DNA from: an uncultured Paracoccaceae bacterium
Lineage (GTDB): Bacteria; Pseudomonadota; Alphaproteobacteria; Rhodobacterales; Rhodobacteraceae
NCBI GenBank assembly: GCA_937920555.1
Contig: CAKZTM010000004.1
Location: forward strand, 39,364 to 103,363
Direction of reading: 5' to 3'
DNA length: 64,000 nt
Shown: one piece after another, positions 29,148 to 39,583 of the stretch
Numbering within the stretch: the stretch's first letter is position 1
How the letters are laid out: every line of letters begins with the position of its first letter
The notes under the pieces: generated by a model
What the model was told of the DNA's origin: nothing
The model's input: only the letters and a program-made list of their open reading frames with translations
The model's database searches: none
Program-made: the position numbers and the translations under genes

Positions 29148-29167
29148 CTACTCCACTAGCGGAGTAG
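29148..29167 (+). repeat. Intercistronic hairpin between second ATPase and permease genes
   Basis: CTACTCC (29148-29154) and GGAGTAG (29161-29167) form a 7-bp perfect stem around a 6-nt loop in a 193-bp gap, with no T run. It may mark an mRNA processing or stability boundary inside the operon. Confidence 0.5.
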
Positions 29168-29261
29168 AGGCGTGGTTAACGCCAAAAAACAAATCAAAAC
29201 CAATAACATACAACACACAAATCCCCGAAAACCGCCACAATCACTCCACCGGAGACCACCT

Positions 29262-30121
<860 letters not shown>

Positions 30122-30125
<4 letters not shown>

Positions 30126-30919
30126 AGAAACGCGCCCTGATCCCAATCCTCTATATCGCCTTTCTGATGCTGCCGATCTACTGGCTCGTGGCGATGTCGT
30201 TCAAAACCACCAACGAGATACTCTCAGGCTTCTCGCTCTTCCCGCAAACCTTCACCTTGGAGAATTACCGCGTCATCTTTACCGATCCCACATGGTATTG
30301 GGGCTATATCAACTCAATCCTATACGTGTCGATCAATACGGTCATCTCGGTATGCGTGGCCCTGCCCGCCGCCTATGCTTTCTCCCGCTACCGGTTTTTG
30401 GGCGACAAACAACTGTTCTTTTGGCTTTTAACCAACCGCATGGCCCCCGCCGCCGTCTTCGCCCTGCCCTTCTTCCAACTTTACTCCGCCGTGGGCCTCT
30501 TTGACACCCACCTGGCCGTGGCTCTTGCCCATTGCCTGTTCAACATCCCGCTGGCCGTGTGGATCCTTGAAGGCTTCATGGGCGGCGTGCCAAAAGAACT
30601 TGATGAGACCGCCTATGTGGACGGCTACTCCTTCCCGCGCTTTTTCGTGACCATCTTCCTGCCGACGATCAAAGCAGGGGTCGGGGTCGCGGCCTTCTTC
30701 TGCTTCATGTTCTCTTGGGTGGAACTGCTGCTGGCCAAAACCCTAACGGCCGTCCAAGCCAAACCGATTGCAGCCACCATGACCAAAACCGCATCATCCG
30801 CCGGGTATGAACTTGGCCTTCTGGCCGCCGCCGGCACCCTCACCATCATCCCCGGCGCTATCGTGATCTATTTCGTGCGCAACTATATCGCCAAGGGCTT
30901 TGCCCTGGGGAGAGTGTGA
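30122..30919 (+). CDS. glpQ: Glycerol ABC transporter permease
   Basis: A 265-residue MalG-type permease: KRALIPILYIAFLMLPIYWLVAMSFKT at the N-terminus and the EAA-like coupling loop ELDETAYVDGYSFPRFFVTIFLP (~160-182). About six helices. It pairs with glpP to form the pore and overlaps it by 4 bp. The name follows the rhizobial system, not the phosphodiesterase GlpQ. Confidence 0.86.
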
Positions 30920-31314
30920 TGAGCCTCCTCAACCTCGTCGGCGTCCACGCAGCCAATGCACAAGCCAAAGCCGGCTGGGGCAATGTCGGCGAACAGACCG
31001 AGGAGAAAGGCTTCTCTTGGACGGAACCGCTGTTCGGCGGCACTTGGATGGCATGGACCGCCGCCACAATGGCGATCTTCATCGGCATATTCGGCGCCAT
31101 GCTCATCATCACCATTCTGGAAATCAGACGCCCGGGAGGCGATGAACGCAAAGGCGCGCTTGGCCTGACCACCACGCGCGGCGACCGGCTTTTCATTTCC
31201 CTACTTGGCACAGTCTATATTTTTCTGGCATGGTTGGGCATTATAGGCATGCCGTTGTGGGCCCCGCTGGCCTTGAGTGTCGGCTGGGGTATCTTTTGCT
31301 TTTGGAAAGTGTAA
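30919..31314 (+). CDS. glpU: DUF2160 membrane protein of glycerol transporter
   Basis: A 131-residue protein with two or three hydrophobic helices (TWMAWTAATMAIFIGIFGAMLIITI, ~43-68; LFISLLGTVYIFLAWLGIIGMPLWAPLALSVGWGIF, ~94-128). It matches DUF2160, found only beside this transporter type; its role is unclear. ATG 30919 overlaps the last base of the glpQ stop; a GTG at 30916 is the alternative start. Confidence 0.8.
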   Translation: MSLLNLVGVHAANAQAKAGWGNVGEQTEEKGFSWTEPLFGGTWMAWTAATMAIFIGIFGAMLIITILEIRRPGGDERKGALGLTTTRGDRLFISLLGTVYIFLAWLGIIGMPLWAPLALSVGWGIFCFWKV

Positions 31315-31321
31315 CCGCGTG

Positions 31322-31717
31322 ATGCGTCAAAAAAAGAAAAATGAGTTTCTAACCGAGGTCGAGCTAGAGTTCATGTCCCACCTTTGGGATCTGGGCGAGG
31401 CGTCGGTGCGCGATGTATTGGGCGCTTTGGATAAAGACCGCAATTTGGCCTACACCTCGGCCGCCACGATTATGAGAATACTTGAACAAAAGGAGTTCGT
31501 GACCAGCGTAAAGAGGGGAAAAACATTTTATTACAAGGCATTAATGCCCAAAGACACTTATCAAACAAAGTCTCTCAGAAGACTGTCCGATGAGCTGTTT
31601 GACAAATCCCCCGCCACCCTTGTGGCGCGATTGGTCGACGACAACAACCTTTCAGAAGAGGTCCTCGAAGAGATACGGGCATTGCTGGATGGGAAATTGA
31701 AAGATGATAGAGCTTAA
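31322..31717 (+). CDS. BlaI/MecI-family transcriptional repressor
   Basis: A 131-residue winged-helix protein: LTEVELEFMSHLWDLGEASVRDVL, then YTSAATIMRILEQKEFVTSVKRGKTFYYKALM, as in BlaI. The C-terminal ~45 residues would be the dimer domain, cleaved in BlaI by its partner. Only 7 bp separate it from the glpU stop, so it probably shares the glycerol-transporter transcript. It overlaps the M56 peptidase gene by 14 bp. No beta-lactamase gene is nearby. Confidence 0.85.
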   Translation: MRQKKKNEFLTEVELEFMSHLWDLGEASVRDVLGALDKDRNLAYTSAATIMRILEQKEFVTSVKRGKTFYYKALMPKDTYQTKSLRRLSDELFDKSPATLVARLVDDNNLSEEVLEEIRALLDGKLKDDRA

Positions 31718-32837
31718 CACGCTATTTGACGCCTATATCAACGCCAACATCCTCTTGGTGCTGGCCCTTTGCCTTTGGTTTGCCGTCAAATATGCGATGT
31801 CCCGCTTTCGCTGGAATACGGCTTTTGAAACCCAACTCCGCCTTTTGAACGGTGCCTTTTTGGCCATTTTGGCCTGCCCGGTTGCGATTGGGATTTACGT
31901 CATTTTACACAAAATCGGGATCATGCCCGAGCGGTTTTCGCTCAATTTCGCCGATGCAGTGGTGGCCCAATATCTGCAAGGCAACCTCAACATGAAACCC
32001 TCAGAGTTTGAGGCGGCCTTGGGCCTGCGCAAAACCATCAGCGCGGAGTTTCTGAGCCTCAACTCGACCTTCAGCAAGATAATCGCCGCACTTGTGGCCG
32101 CAGGGGCCATCACCCTGACCATCCGCACGACCCAAAGCCTCCGGCGACTGCGCAAGATCATCAAAACCAGCTATCCGTGGCGCAGCACCCGCCGTGTGAA
32201 CATCCGTCTGTCTGACCGGATCCATGTGCCTTTCTCCACCCGCGGGCTCACCAAACGCTACATCATTATCCCGTCTGCCATGCTGGCCCAGAATGCGGAT
32301 TTCAAAATGGCACTGGCCCATGAGTTTGACCACCTGCGCCAAAGCGACATTGAATGGGAAATTGGGTTAGAGGCGATCAAACCGCTGTTTTTCTGGAACC
32401 CTGCTTTCCAGATTTGGAAACGCAACGTGGAACATCTCCGCGAGTTGGCCTGCGACCAGAGGGTTCTGAACCGCAAAGGATATGACCCCCGCGCGTATGG
32501 CGCGTGCCTGCTCAGGGTCTGCGATAACGCGCTCAAAAACGATACCAGCCGCAGCATCGCCATGCCGCAAGTGGGTCTGGTGAGCCAAGAGCGCAAAGGT
32601 CTGGGACTGATGCGGCAGGACTTCCTCAAACACCGGGTTATGTCGATGTTGAGCGCGCAAACGCCCGCAAGCTCCGGCCAAAAGATACGCTGGGTTATGC
32701 TCCCGCTGGCCGCATTGATCGTGTTTGCCGGCATCTCGATCCAAAAGCCCGGCGATTGGAGCCATGACCGGTTGATGCTCTCCACAATCGTGAACCTGGA
32801 ACGGATGGATACGATCAACGGATTGGGCGTCCGTTAG
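31704..32837 (+). CDS. M56-family (BlaR1-like) membrane metallopeptidase
   Basis: A 377-residue protein with N-terminal membrane helices (INANILLVLALCLWFAVKY ~12-30; LLNGAFLAILACPVAIGIYVIL ~47-68; IIAALVAAGAITLTI ~126-140). The zinc motif HEFDH is at 206-210 and a second acidic motif ELACD follows at ~248. A last helix lies near ~325. It lacks the C-terminal penicillin-binding sensor domain of BlaR1 (~585 residues). It presumably cleaves or inactivates the BlaI-like partner on a signal that remains unknown. Confidence 0.85.
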   Translation: MIELNTLFDAYINANILLVLALCLWFAVKYAMSRFRWNTAFETQLRLLNGAFLAILACPVAIGIYVILHKIGIMPERFSLNFADAVVAQYLQGNLNMKPSEFEAALGLRKTISAEFLSLNSTFSKIIAALVAAGAITLTIRTTQSLRRLRKIIKTSYPWRSTRRVNIRLSDRIHVPFSTRGLTKRYIIIPSAMLAQNADFKMALAHEFDHLRQSDIEWEIGLEAIKPLFFWNPAFQIWKRNVEHLRELACDQRVLNRKGYDPRAYGACLLRVCDNALKNDTSRSIAMPQVGLVSQERKGLGLMRQDFLKHRVMSMLSAQTPASSGQKIRWVMLPLAALIVFAGISIQKPGDWSHDRLMLSTIVNLERMDTINGLGVR

Positions 32838-32945
32838 GCCCTTCCAAAAATCTGCACCGTCTTTTTAGGGCGCTGCACGGTCAAGCGACTTGATGTCGTT
32901 GCCGTCGGTACCAACCGATTTGATGCGGAATAAAGTCCCGACGCT

Positions 32946-33995
32946 TTAGCGCATCCGCGCGCCGCTGGACCCATCAAACAAATACAGCTTTTCAGGATCA
33001 AAATCGATCCCGATGGCCGCGTTCATGGGCGCATCAAACTCTTTTTCCGCCTTGATCGAAAACATGCCCGAGGCGGTTTCAGCCGTCACAAGCGTATGAT
33101 CGCCAATTAACTCATTGGCATAGAGCTTGGCGCGAATTTTGCCCGCACCCGCCTCAACGACCCGACAATCTTCGGCCCGAAGCCCCAAAACCGCATCCGG
33201 CGAGCTGAGCGATTTGCCGGTCCCGATCCGGTCATCACCAAGAGCAAACACACCGCCGTCCAAACTGCCCTTGGCCACATTCATCGGCGGCGAGCCTATG
33301 AACTGCGCCACAAACAACGTCTCCGGGTCATCATAGATCGACTTGGGACTGGCAAGCTGTTGCAACTTGCCCATCTCCAAAAGTGCCACCCGGTGGGCCA
33401 GCGTCATCGCCTCCACCTGATCATGGGTCACATAAATGGTGGTGATCCCCAGTTGCTGCTGCATGTGCTTGAGTTCCGCCCGCATGTGCCCGCGCAGTTT
33501 CGCATCCAAATTCGACAATGGCTCGTCCATCAGGAAAACCGCAGGCCGCCGCACCATGGCACGCGCCAAAGCGACACGCTGGCGCTGACCGCCCGAAAGC
33601 TGTCGCGGATATCGGTCCAGATAATCGGTCAGTTGCACCTGATCGGCCACATCGCGCACCTGATCCTCAATCTCCGACTTGCCCAACCGCGCAATCTTCA
33701 AAGGGTAGCCGATATTCTCGCCCACGGTTTTGTGCGGGTAAAGCGCGTAGGACTGAAACACCATCGCCACATTGCGGTTCTTGGGCAGCTCGTTGGTCAC
33801 ATCCCGCCCATCAATGGAGATCGACCCACCGGTCACTGACTCAAGCCCCGCAATCATGCGAAGTGCTGTCGATTTGCCAGACCCAGATGCACCCAACAGC
33901 ACCAAAAACTCGCCCTCATGAACCTCCAGATCAAGCTCATGAAGAACCTTTGCCGCCCCAAAGGACTTTGTGATCTGATTTAGAACGACCGTCAT
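32946..33995 (-). CDS. Carbohydrate ABC transporter ATPase (UgpC/MalK type)
   Basis: A 349-residue MalK-type ATPase with intact motifs: Walker A GASGSGKST (~35-43), Q-loop FQSYALYP, signature LSGGQRQRVALARAM (~134), Walker B AVFLMDEPLSNLD, switch His in IYVTHDQVEAM. A TOBE/OB domain follows from ~240. It is the last gene of a minus-strand transporter operon: binding protein, two permeases, ATPase. Confidence 0.9.
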   Translation of the reverse strand: MTVVLNQITKSFGAAKVLHELDLEVHEGEFLVLLGASGSGKSTALRMIAGLESVTGGSISIDGRDVTNELPKNRNVAMVFQSYALYPHKTVGENIGYPLKIARLGKSEIEDQVRDVADQVQLTDYLDRYPRQLSGGQRQRVALARAMVRRPAVFLMDEPLSNLDAKLRGHMRAELKHMQQQLGITTIYVTHDQVEAMTLAHRVALLEMGKLQQLASPKSIYDDPETLFVAQFIGSPPMNVAKGSLDGGVFALGDDRIGTGKSLSSPDAVLGLRAEDCRVVEAGAGKIRAKLYANELIGDHTLVTAETASGMFSIKAEKEFDAPMNAAIGIDFDPEKLYLFDGSSGARMR

Positions 33996-33998
33996 AAC

Positions 33999-35048
33999 CT
34001 ACCCCTTAACCGCCCCAAGCAGCATTCCCTTGGCAATAAACCGTTGCAAGATGATCGCCATAACCACCACCGGAATGATCATCACCACAATCACCACCGA
34101 CATGTTCCACCACAAAATCCCGCGCTCACCGGCATTCATTGCAGCCACCAAAATGGGCATGGTCTGCGCCTTGCTGGTCGACAGGAACAGCGCCAGCAAA
34201 TACTCGTTCCACGCAAGGATCATCACCAGTAATGTGGTCGCCGCGAGCCCGGCCTTGGACAAGGGCAGCACGATGTCGAAAAAGGTCAAGAGCCGCGTCG
34301 CCCCGTCAAGCTGCGCGCTCTCTTCCAATTCAATGGGAATGGACTTGAAAAAGTCATACATCAGCCAAATCACAATCGGCAGATTAACCACCGCATAGGT
34401 CAGGATGATCGCCAGATGCGTATCCAAAAGCCCCACCGATTGGAACATCATGTAGATCGGCACGACCACCACCACAGGGGCCAAAATGCGCTGCGAAATC
34501 ATCCAAAACAGGATGTCGCCATTGCCAAGCCGGGCCGCATAAAACCGCCCCAAGGCTTTGATCAGGAAGAAAAAGACCGCCACAGCCACCGCACAGGCAA
34601 GACGCCAATCCACTCCGTAGACACCCACGCCCACAAATGCCGCGATCATCGACAGGACGAAAATCAGGATCGAGCCGAATTTAGGCGCATACTCAATCCG
34701 CGCCAAAGCATAAGCCGCCATGGAGCCGATCAACACACTCAGCGCCGTGGCAAAAAGCGAGATGATGATCGAGTTGGTATAGGCCTTCAGCGTGTCCTCC
34801 CAATCGAACACAAACAACTCTTTCCAGGCGTGCAAAGACGGTTTGAAATCGATGAACGGCAGATAAACCGGCCCGGAATTCACATCCACGGCGGATTTGA
34901 ACGAGGTGATAAACACCCAATAAATCGGGAACAAGACAAACGCCGTCCAAAACAGCAAAAGCGAATAGACCACGATCTTGGTCCCGACCGGCATATGCCC
35001 GATTTGCGCAGGTTCAAACAACCGCTCCATCAATGTCCGCTCAGCCAT
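33999..35048 (-). CDS. Carbohydrate ABC transporter permease (MalG type)
   Basis: A 349-residue permease, longer than the usual ~280, because two extra hydrophobic segments (SILIFVLSMIAAFVGVGVYG and LACAVAVAVFFFLIKALG, ~130-175) are inserted after TM2. The coupling loop is ELEESAQLDGATRLLTFFDIVLP (~250). ATG 35048 (MAERTLMERL) overlaps the preceding permease by 8 bp; the frame extends upstream inside it. Confidence 0.86.
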   Translation of the reverse strand: MAERTLMERLFEPAQIGHMPVGTKIVVYSLLLFWTAFVLFPIYWVFITSFKSAVDVNSGPVYLPFIDFKPSLHAWKELFVFDWEDTLKAYTNSIIISLFATALSVLIGSMAAYALARIEYAPKFGSILIFVLSMIAAFVGVGVYGVDWRLACAVAVAVFFFLIKALGRFYAARLGNGDILFWMISQRILAPVVVVVPIYMMFQSVGLLDTHLAIILTYAVVNLPIVIWLMYDFFKSIPIELEESAQLDGATRLLTFFDIVLPLSKAGLAATTLLVMILAWNEYLLALFLSTSKAQTMPILVAAMNAGERGILWWNMSVVIVVMIIPVVVMAIILQRFIAKGMLLGAVKG

Positions 35049-36201
35049 TGGCCCGCATCCTTCCCACCACAATCAGATTGAAGAACGACACGCAGGTCAC
35101 CACGGTCACAAAGAGCAGCAGATATGCCACCGCCGAGGATTGTCCCAGATCAAGCGAGCGCCACGCGAACAGCGAATGCAGCGACATAGACTCCGTGGCA
35201 ATTCCCGGCCCCCCGCTTGTCATGATGTTGGGCAAATCCACAATCTTGAACGCCTCAATGACCCGGATCAGCATCACCGTGGCCGCCACTGGCACAATCT
35301 GCGGCCATGTGATGTCGAAGAAAATCTCCCGCGACGAGGCACCGTCAACCTGCGCTGCCTCCACAAAATCGCGCGGCACATTCTCTAGGGCCGCCAAAAG
35401 CACGATGAAAATGAACGGGATCCACTGCCAACTGTCCGCCACCACAATAAAAATCCGCGCCGCCCAAGGGTCCGTGGCCCATGTGAAATCGCCCCAGCCA
35501 ACCCATTTCCACAGCGGCGAAAACGGACCTTTCGTGGTGTCGGCCATCATCCGAAACGCATAACCGACCCCGATGGGCGTGATCATCATCGGTATGAAAA
35601 ACACGACCCTGAAGAAATTTCGCCCCCGGATCGGCTGCGAACATAAAAACGCCAGCCCAAGCCCGATCAGAAACTGAATGCCGCAGCCCACAAAGACATA
35701 AAACAGCGTGGTGCCAAGCGTGCCAAACGGCTTGCCAGACAACAAGGTCGCGGCAAACATGAACGCCAAACCCACCGCCATACTGGCCGTAATAACCCGG
35801 CCCAGAAATCCCAAAACGGTGAATTTTGCAGTGGCGTATTTGAACAGCCAAAACAGTACCAACCCCAGCACACCCAATCCAAACACCCAGCCCAAAGCCG
35901 AGATCGGCGCAAACGTTCCCAGAAAATGGAACTGCTCAGAGCCGAAAATCTGCTTGGAGAAATTATCAAATCCGACAAAGCGAACACTGTAGCCGCCGCC
36001 TCGGAGCCGAATGCGCGAAAACGCGATAATCAGCGAGGCGACCAGCGGAAAGATGGAGAAAATAAGGATCATCACCACCGCAGGGGTGATAAACAATTGC
36101 CGCGAATGCCGGTCGATCCATTCCGAAAACCGCACCCGAAGCGTCAAAGAAGCCTCGGGCGAGGAAATCCCCGCCCGTGCCGATGTTGCATTATCACTCA
36201 T
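35041..36201 (-). CDS. Carbohydrate ABC transporter permease (MalF type)
   Basis: A 386-residue permease. N-terminal helix LFITPAVVMILIFSIFPLVASLIIAF (~37-62); an inserted pair of helices (~105-160) makes it longer than usual, as in its partner. The coupling loop is DFVEAAQVDGASSREIFFDITWP (~280-302). It lies 3 bp after the binding-protein gene. The shared insertions suggest that the two permeases evolved as a pair. Confidence 0.87.
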   Translation of the reverse strand: MSDNATSARAGISSPEASLTLRVRFSEWIDRHSRQLFITPAVVMILIFSIFPLVASLIIAFSRIRLRGGGYSVRFVGFDNFSKQIFGSEQFHFLGTFAPISALGWVFGLGVLGLVLFWLFKYATAKFTVLGFLGRVITASMAVGLAFMFAATLLSGKPFGTLGTTLFYVFVGCGIQFLIGLGLAFLCSQPIRGRNFFRVVFFIPMMITPIGVGYAFRMMADTTKGPFSPLWKWVGWGDFTWATDPWAARIFIVVADSWQWIPFIFIVLLAALENVPRDFVEAAQVDGASSREIFFDITWPQIVPVAATVMLIRVIEAFKIVDLPNIMTSGGPGIATESMSLHSLFAWRSLDLGQSSAVAYLLLFVTVVTCVSFFNLIVVGRMRANG

Positions 36202-36204
36202 GGT

Positions 36205-37683
36205 TTAGTTCGTGATACCAAGCGACAGTTTGTACATGGTGGCTTGGCTCTCACGACCGAAGTCGTCAGTGATCTCTTCCCAGCCAGCCTCGATATTAGC
36301 GACGGCCTCTTGGGATGTGATCTCACCGGCCAGGAACCGTGCAAGCTCGCGGTCCAGAACCACACCAGTGTACTGCTGCGCACCCGGAATGCGGATGTCG
36401 GACGCCATGTTCGGATGGTTCAAGCTGTCCTTGATCGCACCCAAGTAGTTCAGCGCAAACTCTTCAGAGAACCCGGCATTAATCCAGTTCTCCGTGTTGT
36501 TGAGCTGCGAGTTCCGGTACGGATTATATCCGGTCCAGCCCATGGTCACGTCCACATTCGACTGCGCCGCTTGGTTTACATAGCTCAAGAAGTCGTAAGC
36601 GGCTTGCTTGACCTGATCGTCAGACTTGGCGTTGATCGCGCCGGCCCAGCCACCAAATGCCGCAAACGGCGAGTAGTTAATGCCGTCGGTTGCATTGGGA
36701 CAGGTGGTCGCATCACACGCAACCAATTTCCCGGTTGCCTCATCAAGCACCTCAGTGGACCCCGGCATGATCACCGCACCCATCTTGTCCTTGATCGCCG
36801 CACCACTCTCGTCGATGGAAAGCGGCCCAATGTCACCCCAATCAATCACCATGCCACAACGACCCGCCTGAACCAGACCGCGCGTGTCACCAATGTCGTG
36901 GTTCAGCTCTTCGGGCGGACCGAACTCGCCGGTTGCCTTGTAGACCTCAAACGCCTTGGCCCACGCCTCGTTGTTGACCTTTGGCGTCATCGTCTCAGGG
37001 TCAAAGAAGATACCGTGCCCTGTGCCTTTGGTCTGAACAAAGCCCGCAGCCATGGACATAATCGCAAAATAGGACTGAGCGTTGCGCTTTTTGAAGATGC
37101 ACGAGCCGTAATCCGCCTCGCCGTCACCATTCATATCCTTGCCATGCATGGCTGCCGCCACGGTCATGTACTCGTCCCAAGTACGGGGCGGCTCCATGCC
37201 GATCTCTTCCAAAATGTCCCGACGATAGTAGAGCATCTGGAAATCGCCATCGACGGTGATCAGATAGGTCTCGCCACCGATCTTCTGGTTAAACTCGCGG
37301 AAGTAAGGCGCGATATCATCCATGTCGATCTTGGTGTCATTGGCGATGTAGCCGTCCAGCGGCTCCAACAGTCCGCCATCGACCATTTCCACCGCCCAGC
37401 CGGAGGCAAAGACGCCCACATCGATGGAATTCGTGCCCGTGGCCCAGTCTGTCAGCAGCTTCTGGAAAAGCTCGGCGAACGGCACTTCGGCCACGTTGAT
37501 TTTGGCCCCGGTCATGGCAGTGAATTCCTCACCGCGCTCCACAAGTCGTTGTGCGATAACCGGACCCGGACGGGTCAGAATGTTGACCTCCACGCCGTTA
37601 TAGTCTTGGGCTGATGCGGGCATAATTGCAGTCATGCAGCCCGCAGCCGCCAGGCCAAGGGCCTTCTTAAAGAGATGTTTCAT
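36205..37683 (-). CDS. Carbohydrate/polyol ABC transporter binding protein with Ca-loop-like motif
   Basis: A 492-residue extracytoplasmic binding protein (family 1). The signal peptide MKHLFKKALGLAAAGCMTAIMPASA ends ~25. Mature part: AQRLVERGEEFTAMTGAKINVAEVPFAELFQKL, DVGVFASGWAVEMVDGGLLEPLD, ATWDEY-like RTWDEYMTVAAAMHG. An EF-hand-like loop DMNGDGEAD (~180-188) could bind Ca. A GGGAGG ribosome site precedes the ATG. Divergent from the GMC oxidoreductase, so the solute may be oxidised after uptake. Confidence 0.85.
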   Translation of the reverse strand: MKHLFKKALGLAAAGCMTAIMPASAQDYNGVEVNILTRPGPVIAQRLVERGEEFTAMTGAKINVAEVPFAELFQKLLTDWATGTNSIDVGVFASGWAVEMVDGGLLEPLDGYIANDTKIDMDDIAPYFREFNQKIGGETYLITVDGDFQMLYYRRDILEEIGMEPPRTWDEYMTVAAAMHGKDMNGDGEADYGSCIFKKRNAQSYFAIMSMAAGFVQTKGTGHGIFFDPETMTPKVNNEAWAKAFEVYKATGEFGPPEELNHDIGDTRGLVQAGRCGMVIDWGDIGPLSIDESGAAIKDKMGAVIMPGSTEVLDEATGKLVACDATTCPNATDGINYSPFAAFGGWAGAINAKSDDQVKQAAYDFLSYVNQAAQSNVDVTMGWTGYNPYRNSQLNNTENWINAGFSEEFALNYLGAIKDSLNHPNMASDIRIPGAQQYTGVVLDRELARFLAGEITSQEAVANIEAGWEEITDDFGRESQATMYKLSLGITN

Positions 37684-37915
37684 CTAGTCCTCCCAAAGGA
37701 AAATTGTATTTTTTTGTTTTTTTGTTTTGGCCGCGAAAAAGAGCGGCAAGCACGCAAAAAGTCTAACACTTTTCCGTCAGCCTCTCGACAAAAAGCCATT
37801 GTGTCAAGCAGGTTAGCTATTTTTTGACCCGCAAATACGGCACAAAACCCCAGCTTCTTGCGATAAATTGACCCTAGGTCCAGTTTGTGGTCACGTCAGA
37901 TGCGGAAGGTGACCC

Positions 37916-39565
37916 ATGAAGCAAGAGTTTGACTACATCATCTGCGGCGCTGGTCCCGCAGGATGTGTGATCGCTGCGCGACTTTCGGAAGATCCAGCGG
38001 TCAGCGTGCTCCTGATCGAGGCCGGCGGCCCCGACAACAACCGCCTGTTTCATTGGCCCGCCGGGTTTGCAAAAATGACCAAAGGCATTGCAAGTTGGGG
38101 TTGGGAAACCGTGCCGCAAAAGCATTTGGGTGGGCGCGTGCTTTGGTACACACAAGCCAAGGTTCTGGGCGGCGGCTCCACAATCAACGCCCAAGTCTAC
38201 ACCCGTGGAAACGCGCTCGACTACGATGAATGGGAACATGCGCATGGATGCACCGGATGGGGCTACCGCCACTTGCTCCCCTATTTCAAACGCGCTGAAG
38301 GCAATGAGAGATTTGCAAATGACTATCACGGCGCCGACGGGCCGCTGGGCGTCTGCGTGCCCAAAAGCACTTTACCAATTTGCGAGGCATTCATTAAAGC
38401 CTGCCAGCAAACCGGCATTCCCTACAATCCTGACTTTAATGGACGACGCCAAGGCGGCGCGGGATTTTATCAATTAACTCAAAAGGATGCACGTCGCGCC
38501 TCGGCGGTCACCGCATATCTCAAACCGGCACGAGACCGACCAAACTTAACTCATGTAACTCAGTCACAGGTGTTAAGAATTTGTACCGAAATGGGACGCG
38601 CAACCGGTGTGGAGGTCGCCCGCGATGGTCAGACCCAGACTTTCCATGCAGGCTCGGAGGTGATCGTCACATCGGGGGCTATCGGCTCGCCGCGCCTGCT
38701 GATGCTGTCTGGAATTGGCCCCGCAGATCATCTCAAATCCGTGGGGATTACACCGGTTCATGATCTCAAAGGGGTGGGTGAGAACCTGCAAGACCACATT
38801 GATATTTGCGTGATTTGCGAATGCACCGGCAACCACTCTTATGACCGTCTCAAATCACCACACCGGGCGGCCCTTGCCGGGTTGCAATATATGCTGTTCA
38901 AGTCTGGCCCTGTGGTGTCCCCGCTATTTGAAACCGGCGCCTTTTGGTACGCCAACAGCGATGCCCGCTCGCCCGATATCCAGTTTCATTTCGGACAAGG
39001 CTCCGGGATTGAGAAAGGGATCGCCAAACTGGACAATCCCGGCGTGACCCTCAACTCCGCCAATATGCGCCCGCGCTCTCGTGGCACCGTGCGGCTGGCC
39101 AGCAACCGGCACGACGATGCCCCGCTGATCGACCCCAATTTCTGGGCCGATCCTTACGATCGCAATACCTCTTTGACCGGGCTGAAGATGGCCCAAGAGA
39201 TCATGCGCCAACCGGCCTTGGCGGACTTCATCAAAGCCGAAAGATTGCCCGGTTCTGGTGCCAGCGACACGGAGCTGCTGGAATACGCCTACCGGATGGC
39301 CAAGACCGACCACCACCCGGTGGGCACCTGCAAAATGGGCCATGATGATTTCGCCGTGGTCACACCTGAACTCAGGGTCCACGGGATCGACGGGCTCAGG
39401 GTCTGCGACAGCTCGGTCATGCCCACGATCAACTCGTCAAACACCAACGCACCGACCATCGCAATTGCGGAAAAAGCAGCCGACATGATTGCCGGAAAAC
39501 CGGCCCTGCCTGCCACAGTGTTCGAGTATGAACGCAATGATTTGGAGCGGTTCGCGGACACCTAA
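37916..39565 (+). CDS. GMC-family FAD oxidoreductase (choline/alcohol dehydrogenase type)
   Basis: A 549-residue flavoprotein. The FAD loop FDYIICGAGPAGCVIAARLSED is at residues 5-26, the GMC signature 1 in ARVLGGGSTINAQVYTRG-like VLGGGSTINAQVYTRG (~82-97), signature 2 in GAIGSPRLLMLSGIGP (~255-270), and the active-site His region KTDHHPVGTCKMG (~460). It would oxidise a primary alcohol or polyol at the membrane face. It is divergent from an ABC importer operon and convergent with DUF4432. Confidence 0.9.
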   Translation: MKQEFDYIICGAGPAGCVIAARLSEDPAVSVLLIEAGGPDNNRLFHWPAGFAKMTKGIASWGWETVPQKHLGGRVLWYTQAKVLGGGSTINAQVYTRGNALDYDEWEHAHGCTGWGYRHLLPYFKRAEGNERFANDYHGADGPLGVCVPKSTLPICEAFIKACQQTGIPYNPDFNGRRQGGAGFYQLTQKDARRASAVTAYLKPARDRPNLTHVTQSQVLRICTEMGRATGVEVARDGQTQTFHAGSEVIVTSGAIGSPRLLMLSGIGPADHLKSVGITPVHDLKGVGENLQDHIDICVICECTGNHSYDRLKSPHRAALAGLQYMLFKSGPVVSPLFETGAFWYANSDARSPDIQFHFGQGSGIEKGIAKLDNPGVTLNSANMRPRSRGTVRLASNRHDDAPLIDPNFWADPYDRNTSLTGLKMAQEIMRQPALADFIKAERLPGSGASDTELLEYAYRMAKTDHHPVGTCKMGHDDFAVVTPELRVHGIDGLRVCDSSVMPTINSSNTNAPTIAIAEKAADMIAGKPALPATVFEYERNDLERFADT

Positions 39566-39583
39566 ATGCCGCCAGCACCCGCA

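Noticed and set aside
31322..32837. Beta-lactam resistance locus
   Set aside because: The BlaI/M56 pair is present but there is no beta-lactamase and the peptidase lacks the penicillin sensor.
35926..37614. Long plus-strand open frame (562 codons) opposite the polyol-binding-protein gene
   Set aside because: It lies antisense to a well-supported binding protein with signal peptide; its product is Arg/His-rich without domain features, the usual shadow of GC-biased coding DNA.
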